Below, piece after piece: positions 31,530-38,333 of a stretch of DNA of 38,333 nt. Position 1 is the stretch's first letter. Every line of letters begins with the position of its first letter. Position numbers and translations under genes: made by a program. The notes under the pieces are model-generated. The model ran no database searches. It was not told the DNA's origin and saw only the letters and a list, made by a program, of their open reading frames with translations. Origin of the DNA: Thermoanaerobaculum aquaticum (lineage in GTDB: Bacteria > Acidobacteriota > UBA4820); the NCBI GenBank assembly GCA_020722885.1, contig DYJZ01000007.1, forward strand, positions 1 through 38,333, read 5' to 3'.

Positions 31530-34259
31530 TTACGGACAAACGCCAGATGAATTGACTACTCTCTGTCCCGCTGTTGCATTTCCTGCTGACCCTTCACCAC
31601 CTGCATTGTAACCAACAACGATGTAGTAAATCACCCTGTTTGTTGTATCTACCATTTCAGGATTGTCAGCCGCTGTATCAAATTGATTTTCTGTTCCTTC
31701 ATACCTTCTGCAGAAATCTTGATTTGAATCACATAGTTCAGGTAGGTTTTCCTTTGTTCCCCTGTAAACCCTATAACCTACTGCTGAAGGCTCTTCAGTC
31801 CAATGTATAATCATACCGCTCCAGGTAAAATCCGTTCCAACTGCAACTTCAGGAGGAGGCAAAGGAGTTTCCTGACAAATAGTCATTTCACAGGTCGATG
31901 GATTTGTGTATGTAAGAGAAACATCGTCTATATGACAGTCATTACCATAGGCACTTATGCCCAGTATTCCAATATAAATGCTCTGTCCAATAAAATTTGA
32001 AAGATCCACACTGTGAAGTTTCCAGCCTGTTGTTCCGTCGTATCTGCTTATTTCACTTCCAACATTGTTAAAATTCGTTCCATCTGTTGATACCTGAATT
32101 TGAATCCTGTCATTGCTTGTATATCCGGTGTCATGATACATCCACAATTTTAAAGTGGCTGATGAGGAACCTGATGGTATTAAAGTTAATGAAGTTTGAT
32201 AAAGTCTCGTTGAATAACCGCTCGATGCATTGTATGAGTTGAAATAGGCAAGCCCTGCTCCGCTATGGGTACCTCCTCCCGAAGGATGAACCGTGTTTGT
32301 TGATCTTGCCCAGTTACCGCCTGTTCCATTTACATCAAACTGCGCCCAATTTGTTGGAGGAAATACAGTCCCATCAAAACTTTCGCTCCATAATGTAACT
32401 TCCGAGCCCTGAGTAACATTTCCAACAGTTAAATTAAAATTGCTGTCCCATGAACCTTGATCACAACTTATATGAAGAACAAAAGAGAGGGTTTCACCAC
32501 AGGAAACACTTTCAGACACGCCAAAAGTAAAGTGAGGACTTATGCTGCTTCCTGTCCCTCCCCCTGCTACATCATCAAAAAGAGAGTCTCCATCCACAAT
32601 GGTAACCCCAGGTGAAAGTGCAGAAAGTGTTGCACTTACATTTGTAGCAGAAACAGTTCCACTGTTTGAAAGCGTCACTTGAAGAACCACTGTTTCTCCA
32701 GCTTCTATGACTCCATCCCCCGCTTCAGAACCACAGAAATCACTTACTGTTGAGCTGAAATAAGAAAGTTTGGTTTTGCACATATTGCAGTCAACCGTTG
32801 TAGTCTGGTTTTCCGAAACAACCACTGAAGGAATAACGGTAGAACCATAACCGTTTGAAAAACATTCGACTGCGTATGTCCCCGGTTCAAGAACACGGTG
32901 GAAATCCCCAACTTCGGGATCCGTAAAAACTTCTTTATACTGATGAGGAACTGTAATGTATGGCGAGGAAGTTGAAGTGCAAGTAACAACAACAGTTCCG
33001 TCAAGGGGAAGACCATTTGACGAATCTCTCATCACACCTGAAATTCCCTGGAAGGTCTTCATCATATAATTTATTACGCCCTGCCTGTGCTGTAATGTAT
33101 ATGTGGGAATCTGGCTCGAATCGGGCCATTTCGTAGATGTAACCTCAAGAGTTGTATCAAGGTCTGACCAGAGGTTGTATGACCAGTCGTTTGTGTCCCC
33201 CCTGGTTACATACCAGTCAGCCCCATTTGTATACCAGAATCCAGGCATTGAACAACCATCCATATAAGCTTGAGCAAGGCCATAGGGAGAAGGATCAGCT
33301 TCTCCATTTGGCCCTCCGCTTCTTGATTCAAAAAAGATTGGTTCATCAGTTGTTGGAACAGATGTGTAGTTATAAATGGCATTGAAGCAGGTCTCTCCTG
33401 AATGAAAAGAGATCGAATTGACAAAACGCTTACCCCATATTTCAGTCAGGTCTCTTATTGCCTGTGTTTCTTTCTCTGTCCATGGTTCACAGGGGTTTGT
33501 GGAGGGATAACAGTCATCATTGCCTTGAGGTCCCCAAAAGTTGCGGTTAAGATCAACGCCTCTGCTGTTATATCTGGTCTGATTCATAAGCCCATATGGA
33601 TTTCCAAGAGGAATAAACCACATTTCAGAATCAGTAACGAGTTTATTGGCGGAATAGTCTAATCCGTAATTATCAAGAATAAAGTCAAGCACATCACACG
33701 CCACCATCATGCTGCTAACTTCGTCACCGTGAATGTTTGCATAGATTCTTATCTCAGGCTCTGCTTCCTCAATATCAGGATTGTCAGTTACTTTAACTGC
33801 TATTATGTCATACGAACCATCCTGGGAATCCCCGATATCATAAAGCCTCACTATTTCAGGATGTGAATTGTAAAGAGTAAGAAGATGCTCCATCAGACTT
33901 CCTGCTGGCGGGTTTATCATATTAAATTTTGAAGCAGTGTAGTAGCAGGGAAAAGGAGTGTTGCTACAATAACCGGGTGTTGCTTTCGCTGATCTTTCAA
34001 GTTCCATTTCATCATAAAGAATTTCGTATTTAATTCCATTTGCTTCAAGAAGGTGCATTTCTTTATCTGTTAATATCGCTTTGTAAACATTTCCCTTCCT
34101 TCCCACAATATCCAGCCGCATTTTGTAAATAAAATCCACATCTTCTTTAGAAGAGATTGTAATTGCGCATAGAGTATGGTCGTCGTATGTATCTGCCAAA
34201 GTGAAAAGAGAAAAAATCGTAAGAAAAGAAATAAGAATAATGTATTTTGGTCTTGACAT
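31530..34259 (-). CDS. Secreted M14 zinc carboxypeptidase with C-terminal accessory domains
   Basis: The 909-residue protein has a signal peptide (about 1-24) and an M14 catalytic domain at about 105-410: zinc ligands His177 and Glu180 (IHGDE), His286 (FHSGE), substrate Arg239 in DLNRNF, and catalytic Glu372 (TTLEVTS). A carboxypeptidase-type Ig-like domain (ISGVMRDSSNGLPLDGTV) follows at about 410-490, then a CARDB-like repeat domain, a jelly-roll MAM-like domain (LWSESFDG to IDDVSL) and a C-terminal Fn3-like domain. It probably degrades peptides outside the cell. Start at 34259 is set by GGAGG 7 bases upstream. The C-terminus differs from the two PKD proteins at 1-3567. It has its own promoter and terminator. 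Confidence 0.87.
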   Translation of the reverse strand: MSRPKYIILISFLTIFSLFTLADTYDDHTLCAITISSKEDVDFIYKMRLDIVGRKGNVYKAILTDKEMHLLEANGIKYEILYDEMELERSAKATPGYCSNTPFPCYYTASKFNMINPPAGSLMEHLLTLYNSHPEIVRLYDIGDSQDGSYDIIAVKVTDNPDIEEAEPEIRIYANIHGDEVSSMMVACDVLDFILDNYGLDYSANKLVTDSEMWFIPLGNPYGLMNQTRYNSRGVDLNRNFWGPQGNDDCYPSTNPCEPWTEKETQAIRDLTEIWGKRFVNSISFHSGETCFNAIYNYTSVPTTDEPIFFESRSGGPNGEADPSPYGLAQAYMDGCSMPGFWYTNGADWYVTRGDTNDWSYNLWSDLDTTLEVTSTKWPDSSQIPTYTLQHRQGVINYMMKTFQGISGVMRDSSNGLPLDGTVVVTCTSTSSPYITVPHQYKEVFTDPEVGDFHRVLEPGTYAVECFSNGYGSTVIPSVVVSENQTTTVDCNMCKTKLSYFSSTVSDFCGSEAGDGVIEAGETVVLQVTLSNSGTVSATNVSATLSALSPGVTIVDGDSLFDDVAGGGTGSSISPHFTFGVSESVSCGETLSFVLHISCDQGSWDSNFNLTVGNVTQGSEVTLWSESFDGTVFPPTNWAQFDVNGTGGNWARSTNTVHPSGGGTHSGAGLAYFNSYNASSGYSTRLYQTSLTLIPSGSSSATLKLWMYHDTGYTSNDRIQIQVSTDGTNFNNVGSEISRYDGTTGWKLHSVDLSNFIGQSIYIGILGISAYGNDCHIDDVSLTYTNPSTCEMTICQETPLPPPEVAVGTDFTWSGMIIHWTEEPSAVGYRVYRGTKENLPELCDSNQDFCRRYEGTENQFDTAADNPEMVDTTNRVIYYIVVGYNAGGEGSAGNATAGQRVVNSSGVCP

Positions 34260-34277
34260 AATCAAACCTCCATCATT

Positions 34278-34307
34278 ATTATATAGCAAATTACTCGCAT
34301 AATTCAA
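34278..34307 (-). promoter_or_regulatory. Promoter of the M14 peptidase gene
   Basis: On the minus strand, TTGAAT (34302-34307, 4 of 6) and a perfect TATAAT (34278-34283) are 18 bases apart. The -35 box overlaps the last codons of the upstream chromate-transporter gene. The RNA would start near 34271, at the first base of the GGAGG ribosome site (34267-34271). Confidence 0.65.
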
Positions 34308-35458
34308 AGTAAGTAAGACAAGACAAGGGAGAAGAAAACCAGATAAATGGGAGATATTTTGAACCTCAACATTACTACACTTACAATAATAATAACAATA
34401 CTGAAAATATTTATTATTCCTTCAAGAGAAAGATGAACAAGAAGTTGAAAAAGCATCCCCATAAAAGCACATATAAGCCCTGAGGTGAAAGATTTCAAAA
34501 ATGGAAAAGATGAGATTTCATTAAAGAATGGAAGCAAGAAAAGAATTATTAAATAAGAGGGAAGAAGAACAGATAAAGTCGCAATAATAGCACCTTGAAA
34601 TCCACCTATCTTGTATCCAATGAAAGTTGCTGTAATTGTTACAGGTCCAGGAGTTATCTGCCCAAGAACAAGTCCATTTATGAACTCTTTTTCCGTCAAC
34701 CACTTTGTCAAAAGGACACTCTCCTGGAACATCAGAGCAACTGCAGTATAACCTCCCCCAAAAGCAAGCAGGTTTACTTTAGCCATCCTCAAGCCGAGTT
34801 CACCAAGTTGAGGATAATAATTTAAAAGAAAAACAAATGAAAAGATCATTAAAAACAAAAAAACTAAAGGAAATCTTTCTCTCTTTAATACGAGCTTTAA
34901 AGGGGGGATTGAAAATCCTTTTGCTGATTCTCCCTTTCTAAAAAAGATAACTCCACATAGCCCGGCAAGAAATAAAACAAGAACAACTGATATGTTAAGC
35001 ATAAAACAGGCAAAGGCTAAAACAATCAGAAGCATAGCATTAAAATTCTGTTCTGTAATTTTTCTCATAGACCATATGGCATCTATTAATATTGCAACAA
35101 TAACAGCATCGAGATATTTAAAAAGCTTTATGAAAGATGGAACTTTCTGGTATTTAAAGTAAATAAATGAAAAAAGAAGCATAAATGCAAATGTTGGGAA
35201 AATGTATGTTGCAAAAGCAGTAATGGAGCCAGCAACGCCTTTCAGCCTGTATCCCAAATGAGCAGAAGTCTGTACGGCTAAAGGTCCTGGAAACATCTGG
35301 CAGAATCCGAGTGATGTTTTAAATTCTTCATCAGAAATCCATTTCTTTTTATCTACTACTTCTTTTTGGATTTGTGCTACTATGGCAGGTCCCCCCCAAC
35401 AGGTTATCCCTAACTTAAAAAATGTTTTCCCGATGTCGAAGAGAGAGGGTTTACTCAT
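34304..35458 (-). CDS. Chromate transporter (ChrA) family protein
   Basis: The 384-residue membrane protein consists of two homologous chromate-transporter domains of about 190 residues. Both carry the family motifs: GGPAIVAQIQKEVVDKKKW, then GFCQMFPGPLAVQTSAHLGY in the first half, and GGGYTAVALMFQE, then LGQITPGPVTITATFIGY in the second. Family members such as ChrA export chromate, but many genomes carry copies with no chromate resistance, so the ion is uncertain. It lies 10 bases after the zinc-ribbon receiver gene in a pilT operon, an unusual pairing. Confidence 0.85.
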   Translation of the reverse strand: MSKPSLFDIGKTFFKLGITCWGGPAIVAQIQKEVVDKKKWISDEEFKTSLGFCQMFPGPLAVQTSAHLGYRLKGVAGSITAFATYIFPTFAFMLLFSFIYFKYQKVPSFIKLFKYLDAVIVAILIDAIWSMRKITEQNFNAMLLIVLAFACFMLNISVVLVLFLAGLCGVIFFRKGESAKGFSIPPLKLVLKRERFPLVFLFLMIFSFVFLLNYYPQLGELGLRMAKVNLLAFGGGYTAVALMFQESVLLTKWLTEKEFINGLVLGQITPGPVTITATFIGYKIGGFQGAIIATLSVLLPSYLIILFLLPFFNEISSFPFLKSFTSGLICAFMGMLFQLLVHLSLEGIINIFSIVIIIVSVVMLRFKISPIYLVFFSLVLSYLL

Positions 35459-35468
35459 TGGAAAGTAC

Positions 35469-36197
35469 TTAACTTTTACTATTTGGCGGTACTACATATT
35501 CAGATCTTTTCACTTCTTCAAGGACTTCAAAAAATGTTCTGTATCTTTTCTCGTTTTCTTCCATACCCTTTGAAATAATGGATTCTATCTTTTTTATGTC
35601 TTTTTTTGCCACCGTTAAATTCGCTCCGTAAACAAAAGCGGAATTTGTATCCATGGTCGCAAGATCTGCAGAGATAAAAGCAACAAGCATCTTTCTTCTT
35701 TTGTCTGGAGGAAGACTGTTAATTGCGGCAAGTATTTTAAAGCCTCCCTCCGGATCGTCTGGAAACCTGTTGTCTACTGTTACAAGTTCATAGTCATTCT
35801 TTTTTAGAATCTCGCAAGCCATTTTGGAAGATGGAGCAATTTCAACAACATATCCCATTTTCTCGATCGATTCTTTTAAAAAATCCTGAAAAATCTTTTC
35901 ATCTTCACAAATAAGGGCTTTAGGTTTTTCTTCAAGAGAAGATTTTTTTCTGTCTCCCTTTTTGGGAAGGTTTAATGGAAGAAGTGCGAAAATTTCTTTC
36001 AACAGGTCCTCTTTTATTTTCTGTATGGCAACTTCCTCGAGGTCCGAATTTTTTTTTAAATCCGGAACTTGTTTTCCTGCTAAAGACACTATTATTGGAT
36101 TTTTACAGTTAGGGCACTGAATTTTCTCCGGGATTTTAGGGTATTTTGCTTCATCAATAACAAAAGATTTTTGACAGGATTCACATTTTATTTTCAT
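35469..36197 (-). CDS. Zinc-ribbon plus receiver-domain response regulator
   Basis: This 242-residue protein starts with an MJ0042-type zinc ribbon (Cys5, Cys8, Cys28, Cys31), followed by a charged linker (42-92) and a receiver domain at about 93-215: acidic pair Glu98/Asp99, phospho-acceptor Asp142 in VTVDNRFPDD, Ser176 in VAFISAD and Lys198 in TVAKKD. A helical tail of about 30 residues ends the protein. Zinc ribbons of this kind fused to receivers occur in deltaproteobacteria, often in motility or development genes. It follows the pilT gene by 2 bases, so it probably tunes the pilus motor or its signalling; that is inference. Confidence 0.85.
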   Translation of the reverse strand: MKIKCESCQKSFVIDEAKYPKIPEKIQCPNCKNPIIVSLAGKQVPDLKKNSDLEEVAIQKIKEDLLKEIFALLPLNLPKKGDRKKSSLEEKPKALICEDEKIFQDFLKESIEKMGYVVEIAPSSKMACEILKKNDYELVTVDNRFPDDPEGGFKILAAINSLPPDKRRKMLVAFISADLATMDTNSAFVYGANLTVAKKDIKKIESIISKGMEENEKRYRTFFEVLEEVKRSEYVVPPNSKS

Positions 36198-36199
36198 TT

Positions 36200-37450
36200 T
36201 TACTCCATCAAGTCTTTAATATCTGTCGCAGAGAAATCGTCAGGCACATTATTTACGATTTGCTTTTTGTGTGCTTCTTCCTTTTCTCCTCCAACTTTTA
36301 CCTCTTGTTTTTTGGTTTGTTCTTCCATAAATCTTTTCCCTTCTGCGGTGGTAGCTGAAATCCCGGACATCCTTAGAGCAAGATTGGGAGAATTTGTAGC
36401 GTATGAAAGGGCTGTCTCTTTTGTTATTATCCCCTCTTTCCACAACCTTTCCAGTTCCATATCAAATGACTGCATTCCATCAAGAGAGCCATCCTGAATA
36501 GCATCAAGAAGTGATTTCCCCTCTCTTTCTGATTCACCTTTCTGAATGTATTCCCTTGTTCTCGGTGTGGATCGCATTATCTCACAAACAGCAATTCTAC
36601 CCTTTCCATCTGCCTTCGGAACAAGACGCTGGCTGACAATCCATTTGAATGTTTGACTGAATCTTGTTCTTATCTGTTGTTCTTCATTTTTCGGAAAAAT
36701 TCCAATTATTCTGTCAACAGTTTTACTTGCATCAATTGTATGAAGAGTTGAAAGAACAAGGTGTCCTGTTTCTGCCGCTTCGAGGGCTATTTCTGTTGTT
36801 TCAAGGTCTCTCATCTCTCCAACAAGAATAACCTTTGGTGCCTGCCTTAAAGCAGCTCTTAAAGCAAGAGAAAAAGAAGGGACATCAGCGCCGAGTTCTC
36901 TCTGGTTTATTGTTGATTTTTTGTGTCTGTGAAGATACTCAAGAGGATCCTCTATGGTTACAATATGATACGCTTTGTCTTCGTTTATTCTGTTTATAAT
37001 TGCTGCCAGTGTAGTTGATTTCCCGTTACCGGTTGGTCCAGTAACAAGTACAATTCCATTCCTTTCGTCTGCAATTTTGTTTATTTGCGGTGGAAGGCCA
37101 AGTTCTTCAACCGTTGGAACACCGTTTGGAATAACTCTTAAAACTATGGAATATGTGCCCCTCTGAGAAAAAATGTTGACTCTGAATCTTGTTTTTCCCG
37201 GAATTGAATACGAAAGGTCAACGCTTCCCTGTCTGAAAAGTTTCTGAAGGAGGTGTCTGTCATCCCTTATAAGAGCAAGGGCTATTTGTTCGGTTTGATA
37301 TGAAGACAGTTTTCCCATTCCTCTTATTGGAACTTCCCGCAAAATGCCATTTATTTCCACCTGAGGTGGTTTTCCCACTGAAAAGTTTAGGTCACTAACA
37401 TTGGGCGACTGTGAAAGCATAAATTCAAAAAGCTGGTCTATCTGGTTCAA
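36200..37450 (-). CDS. pilT: PilT-family type IV pilus retraction ATPase
   Basis: The 416-residue protein has an N-terminal PAS-like domain (DQLFEFMLSQSPNVSDLNFSVG), Walker A GPTGNGKS at 138-145, the Asp box TIEDPLEYLH, Walker B ILVGEMRD with catalytic Glu212, and the His box STLHT, as in PilT/PilU. It depolymerises type IV pili for twitching. About 60 extra charged residues follow the usual PilT end, ending FSATDIKDLME. The start is set at TTG 37450, with AGGAGG 4 bases upstream; an ATG extension to 37528 would add a hydrophobic segment unlike PilT and run across the divergent promoter. Whether it is PilT or PilU cannot be told. Confidence 0.87.
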   Translation of the reverse strand: MNQIDQLFEFMLSQSPNVSDLNFSVGKPPQVEINGILREVPIRGMGKLSSYQTEQIALALIRDDRHLLQKLFRQGSVDLSYSIPGKTRFRVNIFSQRGTYSIVLRVIPNGVPTVEELGLPPQINKIADERNGIVLVTGPTGNGKSTTLAAIINRINEDKAYHIVTIEDPLEYLHRHKKSTINQRELGADVPSFSLALRAALRQAPKVILVGEMRDLETTEIALEAAETGHLVLSTLHTIDASKTVDRIIGIFPKNEEQQIRTRFSQTFKWIVSQRLVPKADGKGRIAVCEIMRSTPRTREYIQKGESEREGKSLLDAIQDGSLDGMQSFDMELERLWKEGIITKETALSYATNSPNLALRMSGISATTAEGKRFMEEQTKKQEVKVGGEKEEAHKKQIVNNVPDDFSATDIKDLME

Positions 37451-37473
37451 GATTCCTCCTTTTATTCCAAAAA

Positions 37474-37482
37474 TGGTATAAT
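37474..37482 (+). promoter_or_regulatory. Extended -10 promoter for the B12-binding protein gene
   Basis: TGG followed by a perfect TATAAT (37477-37482) makes an extended -10 box; no good -35 is seen at 17-18 bases. The RNA would start near 37489, inside the AGGAGG ribosome site (37488-37493), giving a leader of about 11 bases. It lies in the short space between this gene and the divergent pilT gene. Confidence 0.5.
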
Positions 37483-37499
37483 ATAACAGGAGGATTAAA

Positions 37500-37922
37500 A
37501 TGGGAAGAGAAAGACTCAGAATACTCATAGGAAAAGTTGGGCTTGACGGTCACGACAGAGGAGCAAAAATAATTGCAAGGGCTTTAAGAGATGCAGGACA
37601 TGAAGTTATTTACACGGGTCTTCACCAAACTCCAGAGCAGATAGTCTCTACAGCCATTCAGGAGGATGTCGATGCAATTGGGCTTTCCATTTTAAGCGGC
37701 GCACACAACACACTTTTCCCTAAAGTAGTAGAACTATTAAAAGAAAAAAAAGCGGAGGATATTTCAGTCTTTGGAGGAGGAATAATACCAAAAGAAGATA
37801 TCCCATTTCTAATGGAATCAGGAATTAAGAAAATCTTCCTTCCTGGAACCACAACAGACGAAGTTCTTGACTTTCTTGACAAAGAGATTGCCCCTTTAAA
37901 GAAAAAAGTTATTGAATGGTAA
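37500..37922 (+). CDS. Stand-alone B12-binding subunit of methylmalonyl-CoA mutase type
   Basis: The 140-residue protein is a complete cobalamin-binding Rossmann domain: the DGHDRG motif at 16-21 with the cobalt-ligating His18, the SIL serine/leucine motif at 63-65, and GGGIIP at 92-97. It closely resembles the C-terminal domain of methylmalonyl-CoA mutase (KVGLDGHDRGAKIIARALRDAGHEV...). As a separate small subunit it would pair with a large catalytic subunit encoded elsewhere; that gene and the MeaB/ArgK chaperone are not in the window. AGGAGG at 37488-37493 serves the ATG. Confidence 0.9.
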   Translation: MGRERLRILIGKVGLDGHDRGAKIIARALRDAGHEVIYTGLHQTPEQIVSTAIQEDVDAIGLSILSGAHNTLFPKVVELLKEKKAEDISVFGGGIIPKEDIPFLMESGIKKIFLPGTTTDEVLDFLDKEIAPLKKKVIEW

Positions 37923-38333
37923 AATCCTGATTTTTTTTCTTTACTCTGTCACACATCTGTCCAAAATAAATTTTGACAGAAGCATCTAAGAAGTCAAGAG
38001 GAAAAATGTCAAGACTATTTAGAAATACTCCGTTGTGAGTGCTCACTAACCGTGTCATTGCGAGCCCTCTCTAAAGCAGTCATTGCGAGTGCTCCTTCGG
38101 AGCATAATCTTACGAAGCAATCTTCCTCTTTTCAAAGAAAGGAAGATCATTTTGTCCGTGGACGCATCGAAGTAAATCCCAGAAGGACATTATCATATAG
38201 CTTTGACAGGGGACTTATGGAAATCGCTCGACAAGCCTTTTCATACACCGCCCATCGAGCCCGAAACCTATCAGCCGAGCCTTTTTGAGAACTAATTGGA
38301 GAGCAAATAACATATACAGGCACAAAAACAGTG
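37923..38333. other. Non-coding tail (411 bp) with repeat copy B
   Basis: After the B12-binding gene the window holds 106 AT-rich bases, repeat copy B, and 140 more bases with a small inverted repeat (GCTCGA 38226-38231, TCGAGC 38255-38260). No gene, tRNA or convincing terminator hairpin was recognised to the right edge. Confidence 0.65.
38029..38190 (+). repeat. REP-like modular repeat, copy B
   Basis: This copy carries GTCATTGCGAG at 38054 and 38079 (25 bases apart) and a decayed unit at about 38031, then a perfect small hairpin GCTCC/GGAGC (38091-38103), then CTTACGAAGCAATCT and TCTTCCT...AGGAAGA as in copy A. The text between 38062 and 38176 aligns by eye with 24001-24115 over nearly its whole length. 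The outer right arm is degraded compared with copy A. The longest reading frame across it is not a credible gene. Confidence 0.82.

Noticed and set aside
37451-37528. Longer pilT start at 37528
   Set aside because: It would add a hydrophobic stretch absent from PilT, cross the divergent promoter and overlap the B12-binding gene; TTG at 37450 has AGGAGG 4 bases upstream.
37923-37950. Terminator after the B12-binding gene
   Set aside because: A T-run follows AAATC/GATTT, but the stem is only five AT-rich pairs with a two-base loop, too weak to call.
38052-38288. Plus-strand frame of 78 codons across repeat copy B
   Set aside because: It translates the repeat itself, with a sequence similar to the frame across copy A, and has no ribosome site.
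38190-38333. A second fold-back element after repeat copy B
   Set aside because: Only a 6-base inverted repeat is present, and the sequence does not align with 24145-24265.

Overview
The window comes from the chromosome of a Gram-negative, AT-rich, menaquinone-using bacterium. The sequence shows an outer-membrane assembly and lipid A locus (bamA, skp/ompH, lpxD, fabZ, lpxA), a heptose kinase for LPS core, lipoproteins with lipoboxes, a TonB-type protein and a PilT retraction ATPase. There are no phage, plasmid, transposase, rRNA, tRNA or CRISPR genes. Gene content (TPR-sulfatase, Gld-type ABC transporter with DUF4340, PKD/kelch surface proteins, DUF4416) would suit an Acidobacteriota-like or deltaproteobacterial-type lineage, but I cannot place it from this sequence alone.

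Layout. (1) Bases 1-3567, plus strand: two tandem paralogous surface proteins (the first cut by the window edge) with cysteine-rich PKD domains and a shared C-terminal domain, separated by a strong terminator. (2) 3659-7108, plus: an ureohydrolase translationally coupled to a GT2 / LAB_N / ArnT-like module that probably decorates lipid A or another lipid-linked glycan. (3) 7105-8632, minus: an SDR and a PhnP-like metallo-hydrolase, divergent from (4) 8778-10076, plus: a bifunctional-nuclease-family protein, a DUF4416 protein and a small unknown helical protein. (5) 10087-13593, minus: RlmI-like methyltransferase, orphan CheY-like receiver, flavin reductase, two lipoproteins (one a patatin). 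(6) 13689-23816, minus: a tightly packed envelope operon bamA - skp - lpxD - fabZ - lpxA - Gfo/Idh oxidoreductase - serine hydrolase - tonB-like - TPR-sulfatase. (7) 23817-24500: the largest non-coding gap, holding a modular REP-like repeat, a 121-bp fold-back element and the stump of a gene with a good promoter. (8) 24501-31382, minus: small helical protein, GldA/GldF/GldG-type ABC transporter, DUF4340, DUF2752, HldA heptose kinase, UbiE/MenG. (9) 31530-37450, minus: M14 carboxypeptidase with its own promoter and terminator, chromate-transporter family protein, zinc-ribbon receiver protein, PilT ATPase. (10) 37500-37922, plus: stand-alone B12-binding subunit of methylmalonyl-CoA mutase type. 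(11) 37923-38333: second copy of the REP-like repeat and no recognisable gene.

How the genes work together. Most of the window builds or decorates the outer membrane: BamA and Skp handle outer-membrane proteins, LpxA/LpxD/FabZ supply lipid A acylation, the Gfo/Idh enzyme next to lpxA may make a 3-amino sugar precursor for amide-linked lipid A, HldA feeds the heptose of the LPS core, and the GT2/LAB_N/ArnT module may add a sugar to lipid A. The main unexplained items are the repeat / fold-back / truncated-gene region at 23970-24440, the Thr-type active site of the TPR-sulfatase, the four-cysteine PKD proteins with a common C-terminal domain, and the pairing of PilT with a zinc-ribbon receiver protein. 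Several predicted promoters sit almost directly on the Shine-Dalgarno sequence, pointing to very short leaders.
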